From positions 301,045 through 365,044 of the forward strand of contig OX465103.1 of the NCBI GenBank assembly GCA_949987565.1: 64,000 nt of DNA, read 5' to 3'. The stretch comes from Luidia sarsii. Taxonomy: Eukaryota > Echinodermata > Asteroidea > Paxillosida > Luidiidae. Below are positions 23,101-33,164 of the stretch, piece by piece. Positions within the stretch are counted from its first letter, which is position 1. Each line of letters opens with the position of its first letter. A program made the translations under genes and the position numbers. Below the pieces are notes generated by a model that was given only the letters and a program-made list of their open reading frames with translations, made no database searches and was not told where the DNA came from.

Positions 23101-23931
23101 TACCCTCTTCCTTTCCCTCATCCACTCCTGTCCTCCTCGTCACACTTCTCATTCTCTTCCTCTACCTGTCCTCCTCCTCCTCTTCCTCCTCATCTACCAT
23201 AGGTTCCAAGTGTTGCTGGGGTCTATGCTGCGGGCCTGGTTTGGCCTTGGGCGTTGTGGCTTGCATCTACTTCATTATCATCTTACCAGCAGGTAAACAG
23301 TTCTTTAATTTCCGTTGAAAACCAGCTTCTTTCATCATTTCAATTTTTCGGTAATATGAAACTGACTTCCGGTCCCAACCTCCCTTGTCCCCTATTGGCT
23401 GTTAACAAGATAACGTGGTTTCAATAGAATAATAGGCAAATTCGAAAAAGGTTGTTTTTATCAATATGAGTTTCAGAACCCATGCATATCGATCCATTAT
23501 ATTCACACAAGAAGAAGGATTCTAGCTGCTTTGATACGATGTATGGGGTGTAGACGGGCAGTTGGTACGAGCCAAATCTTCCAGTAACTGCTTACTTGCC
23601 CGAGGCTGTGCAATAAGAACACGCTAAGCAGTAAGCACATCCACACGAACCTCCCGCTGCCCAAACAAGAAAGCTACATCGAAATAAACCCTTCGTGTTT
23701 CACTGCATTCATCTAAATGTCCCCTTTTCCTCCCCGCACGCAGGATTATTCCTGGCGATGGTTGGAGGACCCAAAAGCACCGTGCTTCTGCTCGTAGGCT
23801 TAGCATTCGTCTTCATTCCGCTCATAATATTCTCCATTGGATGCTTTTGCTACCGGAAGAGGAAGAATCAGCGACACGACGGCTACCAAACGCCGTCCGC
23901 CAACTTTGTCCAGCCACCGGCCCAGGTATAG
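6165..23931 (+). CDS. Small protein with two transmembrane segments (3 exons, 117 aa)
   Basis: The proposed exons are 6165-6240, 23203-23292 and 23744-23931, all joined in phase 1, giving 117 residues. The protein has a 28-residue soluble N-terminus, a Cys-rich entry (CCWGLCC, 29-35), membrane segment 1 (about 38-62), a short GGPKS turn, membrane segment 2 (about 68-92), and a basic tail (RKRK at 93-96) ending QPPAQV. Both termini are probably cytoplasmic. Small two-TM proteins such as TMEM100 and PIRT have a similar layout, but I claim no homology and do not recognise the gene. Exons 2 and 3 are firm. The 17-kb link to exon 1 is inference from matching phase, a good donor and lack of a nearer candidate. 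Confidence 0.55.
7377..7500 (+). mobile_element. Fold-back element copy (arm plus internal part)
   Basis: The sequence GGACTAGACGTTTCGATCTT...CCCAAAGGCAAAATGAC matches the family arm. The following 70 bp (AGGAAGGGGGACAG, ACACGGATGA, AGCTGGCAGG) match the sequence after the arm at 30665-30800, so the element has a conserved interior beyond its inverted arm. Confidence 0.65.
7640..8085. repeat. 21-bp minisatellite (GTCACATCTGACATGGAGTTT)
   Basis: About 20 imperfect copies of a 20-22 bp unit run in tandem. Because 21 is a multiple of three, open frames persist on both strands (FVTSDME on plus, MSDVTNS on minus). These are artefacts of the array. Units are contiguous, without unique spacers, so this is not a CRISPR. 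Confidence 0.85.
8086..10740. other. Intronic stretch without a recognised gene
   Basis: It contains a GATGAG/GGAGGAT-rich simple tract at about 8780-8960, which produces a His/Pro/Leu-rich minus-strand ORF of no significance. The rest is unique-looking sequence with ATTA-rich patches (for example 10240-10325) that could hold regulatory sites, but none can be named. Confidence 0.45.
10741..11712. repeat. Long purine tract (GAGAGGGA)n
   Basis: Almost 1 kb of GA dinucleotide and GGGAGA units on the plus strand, with internal higher-order copies: the block containing AAAGACAGAGCGATAAAGAG recurs several times. Mirror-symmetric purine runs like this can form triplex DNA. Long Ser/Leu/Pro ORFs on the minus strand (up to 397 codons) are composition artefacts. 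Confidence 0.9.
11713..14636. other. Intronic stretch without a recognised gene
   Basis: It holds a degenerate AACAGCAGC-type trinucleotide tract at about 12480-12635, a fold-back copy at 13705-13760 and a (CT)n run at 14461-14480. No exon with splice sites and a recognisable product was seen on either strand. Confidence 0.45.
13705..13760 (+). mobile_element. Fold-back element copy (arm only)
   Basis: GGTCTGACGTTTCGATTCCAGCAAGACATTTCTCAAACGCAG is a diverged copy of the family arm. Confidence 0.6.
14637..15062. repeat. (GGGGA)n pentanucleotide array
   Basis: About 360 bp of nearly perfect GGGGA repeats (about 70 copies), edged by variant GAGGT and GGGAGGGAGG units. Frames on both strands stay open (GGEGR on plus, SPPLP on minus); I regard these as non-coding. 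The G-rich strand is well suited to G-quadruplexes. Confidence 0.95.
15063..17111. other. Intronic stretch without a recognised gene
   Basis: 15063-15340 is more GC- and CpG-rich than its flanks. 16020-16270 contains several TTAATTAA/TTTAATTAAAG motifs of the kind homeodomain proteins bind, which may mark an enhancer (inference only). A 132-codon minus-strand ORF at 16268-16666 shows no recognisable domain. Confidence 0.4.
17112..18300. repeat. (GACAGA)n satellite with internal duplications
   Basis: A hexanucleotide array containing larger repeated blocks. The segment with AAAAACATGGTACAGAGAG occurs at about 17140 and 17530. A roughly 75-bp non-repeat segment (GATATTCAAGTGGGTAGATA...AGTATAATCCGTGCA) occurs at 17356-17421 and again at 18234-18300. 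Long Cys/Leu and Ser/Val minus-strand ORFs here are artefacts. Confidence 0.9.
18301..21169. other. Intronic stretch without a recognised gene
   Basis: Mostly unique-looking AT-moderate sequence. 20800-20890 has a short run of related TGCGCGTT/ACCTGCG phrases. No exon or RNA gene can be supported. Confidence 0.4.
21170..21290 (+). mobile_element. Fold-back element copy
   Basis: The outer part CTGCTTATATTGG...AAAATGCAAATCT precedes the arm ATGACGTTTCGATCTAAACAGGACCTTTCTCAGAGG. This is the same order as in the better copy at 30597-30720. Confidence 0.65.
21422..21625. repeat. Short tandem array, about 45-bp unit
   Basis: Four or so copies of GAATCACSCMYTTTNTAGTGACGACAGC followed by RATATGMATATGC. 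The last copy is truncated at TTCTACTGACGACAG. Confidence 0.75.
21695..22126. repeat. Telomere-like 12-bp array (CCCTACCCAAAA)n
   Basis: Some 35 tandem copies of CCCTACCCAAAA with variants CCCTACTCAAAA, CCCTATCCAAAA and CCTTACCCAAAA. It resembles the metazoan telomere repeat CCCTAA, but the perfect hexamer is not iterated and unique sequence continues on both sides, so it is interstitial. Its period of 12 keeps both strands open (TQNP and GRVL repeats). Confidence 0.9.
22127..22929. other. Intronic stretch with a tRNA-like fragment
   Basis: At about 22410-22447 the phrase GGCAGTCGCGGGTGCGAATC continues CCGCCCGAGCTGCC. It contains a T-arm-like stem (GCGGG/CCCGC around TGCGAAT) closed by GGCAG/CTGCC. 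It may be the 3' half of a tRNA-derived SINE. Nothing else is recognised. Confidence 0.4.
22930..23200. repeat. Long pyrimidine tract before exon 2 of the two-TM gene
   Basis: About 270 bp of CCTCTTCC-type sequence runs directly into the acceptor at 23202. It is an unusually long polypyrimidine stretch for a splice site, and it also yields a meaningless 132-codon plus-strand ORF that runs through exon 2. Confidence 0.8.
23203..23292 (+). CDS. Two-TM gene, exon 2 (Cys-rich entry and membrane segment 1)
   Basis: The acceptor is a strong polypyrimidine stretch ending CTACCATAG at 23202 and the donor is CAG|GTAAAC at 23293. The phase-1 to phase-1 exon of 90 bases reads [20 protein letters not shown] and then a hydrophobic stretch ending ILPAG. 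The clustered cysteines at the membrane edge are candidates for palmitoylation (inference). Confidence 0.7.
23744..23931 (+). CDS. Two-TM gene, exon 3 (membrane segment 2 and tail)
   Basis: The acceptor is TCCCCGCACGCAG at 23743. The exon completes membrane segment 1, then encodes VGGPKS, a strongly hydrophobic second segment ending SIGCFCY, the basic [11 protein letters not shown] and a Pro/Gln tail, with TAG at 23929-23931. The stop sits inside CAG|GTATAG, which could also be read as a weak splice donor, so a longer isoform cannot be excluded. Confidence 0.7.
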
Positions 23932-25270
23932 AGCCGTGGACACGCCTCGCGTGTCTCCCGATGCCATTCTTGATTTGTCATCTCAATTATCGCGTTTACT
24001 TTCTTCGTCTTCGGCGTCGACTGCTCGCCTGTGCGTGCGTTCCCCATTTCGATCTTGTGAGCTGCCACGCGCATCGCCGTGCGCAGACACGGCTCACGTG
24101 GTCTCCCTGACGTCACGGGGTGGAGTTGCGCGTGGTGGGCAGGCTGCCCCTCCCCCCGGCGGGTCCTGTCGTCGGGACTGATGGAAAGACTCTCCGGGGT
24201 CTTCAGTGCGTCCTAATGAACGTCGTATAGATTCGAAGCGACCAACTACCCGTGTTGGTCGACTTCCAAAGGAAAAACTTACACGCACTACAACCTAGTG
24301 AGGTGTGTATTTAATTAATGACTGCTTGGAAGTTCACACTGTCTCACTGTATCAGTCTCAATGGTCCGCGAATGCCACGCCCTTTGGGCCGACGATGACA
24401 TCTCAAGCAGCTTCTGAGTTTCAGCGAGTCCTTCTCAACTGAAGTGAGCCAGCCACCATTGCTAATGGGTGTTACATTCTGGGCAGTCAGAGAGCCTGTA
24501 CATAATTATAGCCTGAACTTCGACCGTCTTCAAACGCCACTGTGGATGAATTCGTATGCCTTAATTTAAGAGTGGATTTTGTGTGCATTGCCAAGTTGTA
24601 TTCACTTGGGTGGTGACCCTAGACAAGCAGCCCGTTTATTTCGCAGTGCGGTTGCCAGTATGATGCCAGCGATCTTTAGGAATGCTTGTGTGTAGCTGAC
24701 GGTATTTGGATCATTATGACTTGCAAGCTTCATTATTTTGTTGCTATTCAAGCGCGTAGAAAATTGTGGCTCAAACCTATGCCCGCAGTAGAGATTTGTA
24801 GCTAGCGTCCTGTAGAAAAAAACCCGCAAATATATCGCTAAGACATAATTCGTGTGTTCTGTGGATGATATTTGAACAGCATTGTGTTTTTTTAATTCAA
24901 TGGTGAGCATTACAGACTTCAATAGCGCCCTCATCGTCGGCTGTATGGCGAGTGCATCTCGATCTTCGGCCGTGTTCAAATGCATCGGCTACGGCTTCAG
25001 TTTGCACATGAATCTATGAGAAGCCACTAGTTAGTGGCTATAGGCAACCCCCATAAACACGCGTGCTGTATCCGTCCGTAGCCAGTCAATTCGGATCAGT
25101 GACCTGCTCAAGAGACCCAGAATTCGCCCTCGTGACCATGTGCCAAGTGGCATGAGTGGTAGCAACAGAATACTTTAGAACTTGACATCGTGCATGACGT
25201 CACTGGTGATGCCAACTCTCTATGAAGCCCATGCATTAACGAATTCAGGCAACACTATCGATTCAATAAA
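23932..25270 (+). other. Probable 3' UTR and downstream flank of the two-TM gene
   Basis: No further exon is evident after the TAG at 23929. 23940-24290 is GC-rich with many CpG. The first clear AATAAA on the plus strand that I found is at 25265-25270. The end of the transcript cannot be fixed from sequence alone. Confidence 0.35.
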
Positions 25271-28200
25271 ACATGTACTTGTTTGATGTAGTCCACATTG
25301 TTATCATATATTGTACTAAGTGCACGCACTGGATTGCCGTGATGTCAACACTCTTCTAGACCAAGGGTGTCTTATACTGGCGTTATTCGGGCCTTCGCTA
25401 TTGGGAACTGACACTATAAGATGACGTCATGCATGGATTGTCTGACTTATACACACTAGGCATGTAATGTGGTGGTACAATATGGGGATTTATGCCTCTT
25501 GTAAAAGATCCATTTATTTTGATGCAAAGGGCTTTTGCAGTCTTAACCTTCCAACAAAATGACACGAACCTATCGATGCTTGCGTGAAATTCCTGTTTGT
25601 ATTATGTTTTATTTCAAATGGAAATGATTTGTATATTTATGGTTTTACAGATGATTATATATATATATATATCGGTTTTTTCCTCAAACCTCTTTTTATG
25701 ATAATATGCCACCCTTTCGTCCCCAATAAGCTACTATGATACATGAATTAGAAGTCTATTAACCGACCAGATCTAGGACTATGTAGATATCAAATACAAA
25801 CATTTCAGATTCGTCAGCTAAGACCTACAATGTAGTAATATTTGTCTATTTATATGAACCCCAATGTAGCATATAAAAGCATTCTATTATCCTTTCAAAA
25901 CAATTTTAATGAAAGGAATCAACAACATCGAGTAAAAATTGAATGTACATACGAACCCAGCAATTTGAGTCTTAATTATGGGATTACATTATTGTGCCAG
26001 ACTATGCCACTTTGGCATAATATTGGCTATAAATCGTATTATTTTGACCGCCTAAATAGCACGACTATATCGAACCAGGGCTGTTAGGAGATGGATCTTC
26101 AAAGGCAGTGTAGGATTCCATATTCAACATGAAATCTTCACCACGGTCATTAACCTTTGGTCATGACAAAGTCCACTTCCTATATAATCATGGTTATTGG
26201 TGTCGGGTGGAGCCGCCTTTGTTTGTGTTTGCTGTACGGTAAATACACCAATATTGGGAAAGCGTGTACGTGACCAACCCTCTAACCGTAACACTAATCA
26301 TTCTTGGGAAGAGGACAATTGTATAACAATCACATGAGCCATAAATTAGGATGGCCTGAGGTTTCCTTTCTGGCAGAACCTTTCTCAAAAGTGCCTTCGA
26401 GAAAGGTACTGCTAGGGTCGCAACGTCAGGCCCTCTTAAATTTTGATATTTGCATTTTAGTCAGTAGGCCTAATCTGTTTGAAACATTTTAGCAAAATAC
26501 AGTAGTCAGTAACAAAACAGTTACATGGTGGAAATACCAAGTAGGAGTGCGATGACTTTTCATCTCTTAAGAGAAGGAATATGGCTCTGAAATGAGCTGG
26601 TAACTCAACGTTTCGAGTACTGTGTACTTTGCCTGTCGTACCTTTCCTCCTACTTAGTCAGTAACAGTAACAGGCTACGGTGTCAAATTACATACGATAC
26701 TTTTTACCTAGCTGCCGGCTGATTAAACCAAAGTATCATGTCTGGCAGTACAATAATCAATGAACAGGGACAAGGTCCTTGTTCGCACCAAACTACTAAA
26801 AAACGGGTATATGCAATGTGACATTTCGTTACGCATAGTCAGTACGTACTGATACGTGTACTAATGTGGTATTCAATAAATGAACGCACGTGTGCCACTA
26901 ACCATGCGCAACGAAACCTCAGTATCATTCTTTTAAAAAATTATGTGCCTGATTGGCTGGCGACCTGGCTACCTTTGGGCAACTGAGGGCAGTATTTCGC
27001 CTGCCATTAGATTGGTTTACACTCCCTAGGAATTACGGTAGTTTGTAATAGCAACGTTTGAATTGTATCTTGTGGGTTTTCCTTTTCTTGTAAAAGGGAG
27101 TGGTATGACCTTGAAAGGGTGTCCCGTCTCCTTTATGATGTAAACCAACTCAAAAGTCACACATGAGATGTATCATAGTTCACTTCCTGCATATAGCCAA
27201 CCGCTTACCCACAAATATATTACCGATACTGTAGGCCTTTATCCAAAATGCTCTCGTAGATATTGGACGTCCTCATACATATTAATTATCTAATTGTATT
27301 TGCTGTAGAAATAAGGGGGTCTTATTTGCCTCCTCTTTCAATGACAATTGTAACTTACATAGCAGAAAGGGTGTAACTCTTTACTTTGCTCTCGCCATGC
27401 TTGGATTTGTATCGGCTGTAACACAGAAGATGAGAAACTGTAAGATGGGTGGAAATTGAGTTATCTTATTTCTGAAATAAAATGCATTGCTCAGATGAAT
27501 ATCCTGAAATAATATTAGATTAAATACAATCGCGGAATGAAATACTCCTAGGTTTAGCACCTATACTTTTGTTATTTTCATTTCTCAAAAAGCATTAAGG
27601 GAAATAATCATGGTTGGGAACGTTATTATCATAGCCGCATTGGGCGCAGTCAAAGGAGGACTTCGGGCCTTGAGAAAAGCCGCTAAAAGACATGAAAGCT
27701 GCTAGGTATAAGGACACAGCGTCCACATTGTGAGTTCCAAGCCCGTTGCTATACTGAGACATATCGGTCAGATGCCTGCACAATACTCTTGAAATATTCC
27801 ACTTGATAATATTCTCAAGTTTACTCATTTCTTATCATTATAGCACTGTACATGTAAACTGTACTCTTCTACTTCAAAAAAATATATCACTATTTACTCA
27901 GAATTACAAATCAATCAAAGAAATCGACAGTTAAATGATTACTAATGTAACCTAAAGATACTTAGCGTAGAAGAGATTTCGTGTGGGAAGAGGATCACAA
28001 TACATGTAATCGAATCTTATTTGATTCCATTCATTCTATTTTTGTTTACGAATGTAATAAAACTCCAGTTTCGTTAGTTTTGGTTCAGCAAGAACAAAAT
28101 AATCGGGTGCAAGGCGACATCGTCTTGTAAGTTAAACCTTTTAGAGAAACTTAAAATGTATGAATTCGTTGAAAATAACTCACGGTTTTGTTATCATGAA

Positions 28201-30596
28201 ACACTTCTTTGACTGAATTTGTATAACGACTTTTTGATAATGAAGACATTTTAAAGCAGTGTGCATAATTATACAATGTTACCATGTAAAAAACCCAAAC
28301 CAATCGCTTTATTAAAACTGCGTATTTGTGTAGCAAAAATCTATGTTTGTGTTTTCATTTAGCACTTAATTGTTTTCGGTCTCATAATGAGTTAAGGTGC
28401 ATTTTTTTCGAAGGAATCTGAAAGATTTTACCGCAAACCAAGTTGGTCAACCTTGTTACTATAGTGCAAGATTGATCAATCATTGGTTGTGACCAATTTT
28501 GATTAGGTCTTGTCACTACCCATGCAGTTCTTTAATGGGTCAACATTTTGGCAAAGTCAGATGACCTTTGTCACCGTCCCGAAGCAATTCAGCGGTTGTT
28601 AAACAAGCGCTTGCATAACGCATACCCTATGGGATTCGGGTCCCTGTACATTCTTTATGAAGAGATGGTGATTAAACGCCAGCTCCTCACGTTCTCATCT
28701 CCCTGACCAAGACACAAACAGAGGCTTCAGATTCGACGAAAAACCACAGCTGTATTTAGCTTTCATACAATAGCGATAGCTCAGGAAGCGCTCCTTTATT
28801 CTCCCCTCTTTGAACTCCCTTCTCTCTCCTTATTCAATAGAGTGCCACGGACTACTGTGGAATTTTCGTTGGGAGTCTGATCAATTGGAGAGATTTAATT
28901 GTTCGCATAAGTGATACAGTAAATGCCCACTTAAGCACCAAGGTTATGACCCCACGGGACGCATAAACTACAACTTATACTCCATGAGCTTAAAACGATA
29001 AGTAAAGGTTGATTCCCCCATAAGAATGAAAAGAACTCGTTCTTATAGTCAGTGTCACGACCGCAACTCTGAAGAGAGCATCCCCCTGACCACGCCCCCT
29101 CCCCTTCAGAATTCTTTAAGTCGACGGAGGACATAAACGAGTCATCGCAAACGGGCCAGCGATATCCAGGCCTCGATTCACCATCTAACCGAATTAGCGG
29201 GCCCGACCCTTTCCCTCTAATTCGCTAACGACTTTTCAGCGACCCTGGGCTGCAAATCTGCAATCGAATTAAAGATTTCCGCGCACGTCGGCCGGCTAGC
29301 CTAGCCAGTGAGCTGGCCTTCGGTTAAAAGTAAGGCCTGCTTGACATTGGGCGATGGGGGCGCTGTTTCTTATGGTGATGGCTGCGTTCAAGTTTTTCTT
29401 TTTTGCCATTTCTTAGCATTTTTACTAAGGTGCTCTGCGCCATTTTGTTTAGTAGATAGAGGTAATTTAACACACGGTGACATGGTGGATAGATAGAACA
29501 GAAGCAACATAACCATTTCATTGATTTTAACGCCGCCTACTATAACCGAACCCTTGACTTTCGTTGGTTCCTTTTCAAAAATTGAAAACAAGCAATTGTC
29601 TGAACTTTAATTCGACCAATTTAATCGCTGGACTCGAATGGTAGGCCTATTTGGGAATTTGAAGCTCTTGTAAAAACCCAATTAAGCCAAAGCCCCACTC
29701 CAAGAAAGAAATCCTAACTCCATCAGCCAAAGTCAAACCCAAAGTCCCCCACTTTTTAAAACTGGTTTAAAATTTTCCGCCACGATCCGACCAGCAGCAG
29801 GAATGTACCAACTACCATGCATGCAGTCACGGGACATTTAGCCATGACGTCATTAACACTGTTGACTTATACCACCCCCCGTGACGCGGTGAACTGCCAT
29901 ATTAAATGTTCATAGATGCATGATAATATATAGGGTACTTATGACTGAAACAAATCGTCATTGTCAGTTAGACACCATATATCGTGATCGGAAGAGATTG
30001 AGTAATGATAACAGTATCGGTGAGCAAGACCAATAATTGTGATCGAGCGATTCAAATAATTATTCTCTGAACCATGATGTGCGTATATACGAACATGTAC
30101 ATACTAATTATTGTACAAAACAGTATATGTACTGTACCCATATACCTCGATCATTAAGACACAATTTTATGGGAACATCACCCATCCACTATAGCTGTGG
30201 CAGTTATCACTTCTTCATGTTGGAGAAAACATCAAATGCATAAAAAGTCGCCCATTCGGTTGGATGAAATTAAATAAATGCAATGACTAATGGTTTCGTA
30301 CCATTCTGTGCTGGCGACCAACTTTTCCAACCAGCGTGCACGGTCATGGAACAATATAATTCCACCACTCTCAGCTCACTCAGCGCACACTTCTGACAAT
30401 GATTCATATAATAGTCACGGGTCAGCCATTCAATGAATACGTTTAGTGGGTATTTCTTTGCACTTATCAATCCACTTAGTACTATACTACATACAAAAAC
30501 TAAATGAAAGACTGAACAATAATTGCAAAGAGGTTCAGATAGCCTGCGAACAATATTTAGGAAAGTTCAAACTGAATTATTTTGTGATATACAAAA
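25271..30596. other. Intergenic stretch without a recognised gene
   Basis: AT-rich, with short ORFs only and no splice-supported exon on either strand. One fold-back copy lies at 26340-26500; an (AT)n run lies at about 25657-25672, just upstream of 26 kb. Confidence 0.45.
26340..26500. mobile_element. Fold-back element copy with both arms
   Basis: The left arm GGCCTGAGGTTTCCTTTCTGGCAGAACC...TCAAAAG faces the right arm CGAGAAAGGTACTGCTAGGGTCGCAACGTCAGGCC. The family tail TAAATTTTGATATTTGCATTTTAGTCAGTA follows. Confidence 0.7.
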
Positions 30597-30800
30597 ATGT
30601 TGCAAACTGCTTACTGACTAAAATTACCAAAATGTAAATCTAAAATTTAGTGGGCCTGACGTTTCGATCCTAGCAGGACCTTTCTCAAAGGCAGAGTGAC
30701 AAGGACAAAACAGATACATGTACACGAAGGAAGGGGGGAGAGTGAATAGGACACGGATGAGAAACAAAGAACAAAGAGTGAAGCTGGTAGGGAGAGATCA
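30597..30800 (+). mobile_element. Fold-back element copy, best preserved left end
   Basis: It starts TGTTGCAAACTGCTTACTGACTAAAATTACCAAAATG, then AAATTTAGTGGGCCTGACG and TTTCGATCCTAGCAGGACC. The outer stretch is the reverse complement of the tail found at the right side of other copies (for example 41580-41625). Full elements therefore have terminal inverted repeats of roughly 90 bp. The sequence after the arm matches 7430-7500. Confidence 0.75.
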
Positions 30801-32190
30801 AAGGGAAGGGCAGGGGGTAGGGTAGGGATTAATGAGAGGAGGGGGAAAGATCAAAGAGAAGGGCAAGGAGTGGGGTAGGGATTAGTGAATTATTTTGTGA
30901 ATCATTCTGTCCTCGGCCGGCCGCTGTAATGTCGAAATAACACTTTTACAGACAAGTTGATGAACTCTGCCAGAGTAAGAAAGAATCGGTATTGAATGAA
31001 TTAAGGTTAACAAATGTGAACATCATCTGAATCTACTGCTCCTATAAACAAAGCAAATTGGTTGTCAGAATTGACCTTAATTGTTTCTTTTCCTGGAAAT
31101 GTAGAACTCAGCCTTGTTTACATCCGTGTGGTCATCAATGGGGGAACCTGTCATTGTGACCTGAGAACTGGTAACCCTCTCATTACGATCCGCATTGAAA
31201 GAGTCGGTGGGCACCAGTGATAGAGGCTGGAGTTTGGTGCGCGTCATGTACACAGTCTATGCACGTAGTACATAGACCCATGTCATCGCTAAGGGCTTGA
31301 CGTAAATAACACTCTTTCTAGTTCGAAAACCAAGAATTTCTCACAATCTAGCTCCTTTTGCACCCATCTTCAGCTTCTAGGATTCGTGTACGAGTCTCAT
31401 GACGTGTGTGTGTCAAGGAGTAAGTACCGTGGCGGTGAATTTTCGTACGATTTGGGTGCATTTGTTGCGTCATTCTGTGGCGATTGCTGGACCATGACTG
31501 TCGCGTTTTGTTGTCAAATACGGAATCCATGTATTAATGATTTATGTAATGTCCAATTTAATCATATCTTATGTTCACGAAATGTACATGTGCATGTACA
31601 TGTACAGTATATACATTAATTTATATGTACGTGCACACAATGTACAGCACATGTACGTTTGTACGGGAACAGGTCAACTCGTACCCAAACCGACTCGTAC
31701 TCTGACCGACTCGTGCCCATTTTGGTCAACTCGTACCCGTGCCAACTCGTACCCGTGCCAACTCGTACCCGTGCCAACTCGTACCCGAACCAACTCGTAC
31801 CCGAGCCAACTCGTGCTCGCATAAAATAATGTACGGAGAACGAGTTGACTTGAATTCTAACTAACCTAGTTGTGAAGTGTCCAGTTATTATTATAGGGGA
31901 TCCAATGTGGGGGAATTTTCGGTTGGGTAATTTCATTTGTATCGCTGTGTTGTTGGTTTGTGAAAATGATGGATTTCTGCTTTGTGCATAATGTTAAATT
32001 CTGCATTTGAATAAGGAAAAATATGTCTTCGTGGTAATTTTAGCGAAACAATTAAACAAAATGATTAGATTGTCAGGTTGCAATTAAAATGAGTATTAAC
32101 AAAAATTACCGTAGGTGTTTTCACTTGGACAAAATAAAAAAAATTATAACAAAATGGACACATTTTTTTTTTTTTTTTGAAAGAAAACTT

Positions 32191-32263
32191 TGACTGAACC
32201 GGGACTCGAACCCGAGACCTCTGGATTACCGTACCCGCGCTCTGCCATCTGAGCTATCCAGCC
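32191..32263 (-). tRNA. tRNA-like sequence (SINE head or pseudo-tRNA)
   Basis: Read on the minus strand it is 73 nt, the length of a canonical tRNA. The acceptor arms GGCTGGA and TTCAGTC pair with two G-U wobbles. The D arm is GCTC/GAGC and the T arm TCGGG/CCCGG around TTCGAGT; A and B boxes are intact. The anticodon stem CGGGT/TCCAG has two mismatches and position 33 is C rather than T, so it is probably not a working tRNA. An A-rich run follows on the minus strand (32162-32178), as in SINEs, and related sequences lie at 38073 and 61750. Confidence 0.55.
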
Positions 32264-32283
32264 CTTTGAATGGTGGCGGTCCC

Positions 32284-32408
32284 ATATCTCCAGGGATCTC
32301 GCCCCCGCTTTCATTCGATACGCAAAACAATTGCCCGACTGCTGTAGCCAGGTTTGCAACAATTGTTGTGCGTATCGAATGAAAGCGGGGCGAGATCCCT
32401 GGAGATAT
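32284..32408. repeat. Large hairpin, about 49-bp arms and 26-nt loop
   Basis: The left arm ATATCTCCAGGGATCTCGCC... runs to CAATTG at 32333. The right arm starts CAATTGTTGTGCGTATCGAA at 32360 and ends GGAGATAT. The arms differ by only a few single-base changes or indels. It abuts the tRNA-like sequence on its 5' side. Confidence 0.85.
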
Positions 32409-33164
32409 ACGGCAGATCTAGGTTAATACTTCTGACTGGTTTTTTAAAAAAAATTAAAAACGTTCCCAGTCAGTTTTCCTTTAATTGTTTGACTTTAAAA
32501 TAATTTATTAATTTTGATAGCAAACTTAATCACGAGCACGAGTTGGTGCGGGTACGAGTTGGCGCAGGTACGAGTTGGCGCGGGTACGAGTTGGCGCGGG
32601 TACGATTTGGCGAGGGTACGAGTTGGTGCGGGCACGAGTTGGCGCGGGCATGAGTTGGCGCAGGTACGAGTTGGTTGGGCACGAGTTTGCATGGGTACGA
32701 GTTGACTCGAATTCGTTTGTACTTTGTAGATTCATTGTATTGTACATTCAAATGACAGCTCCGTAACTGGTAGTCTGGTCCCTGTAGTACGGTATAGCGC
32801 CTTGCTGCGAAGACGTACAGGGGACCAGACTGCCAGTTGCGGCGCTGCCGTTTGGATCTTGCGACCAAACCGGGAGGTTTTCGCCCATTTTTGGGGGAAA
32901 ATCGACACATTTTCGCCACATGGACAGTTGCACACAGGTGCGTGGTATGTAAACCACATTTGCTAGAAATCTTGGGCCAAATGAAGCAGTATTTTATGAG
33001 TTGTGCTGAACCTGCTGATCCCTATGCCACAGCACTTGTGAACGTTACACAGAAGCCTATGGGAAAAAAGCCTAGTTATCTGTGGGGTTCCGGTCGGGAG
33101 AGCAGCGGACGACGTAGAACCCCACAGTTCTGGGGGTACATCATGATAATTAATTGATAATGAT

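Larger units (their letters stand above)
31673..32735. repeat. Two 16-bp tandem arrays in opposite orientation
   Basis: 31673-31820 is an array of CAACTCGTACCCGTGC on the plus strand. 32532-32706 is the same unit inverted (GCGGGTACGAGTTGGC). The phrase GAGTTGACTYGAATTC occurs near 31845 and at 32698. The arrays enclose about 700 bp holding a tRNA-like sequence and a large hairpin. The whole could be one non-autonomous mobile element with array-containing ends, but no target duplication was found. Confidence 0.7.

Noticed and set aside
32144..32362. Minus-strand ORF containing GWIAQMAERGYGNPEVSGSSP
   Set aside because: This is the familiar spurious translation of a tRNA-like sequence.
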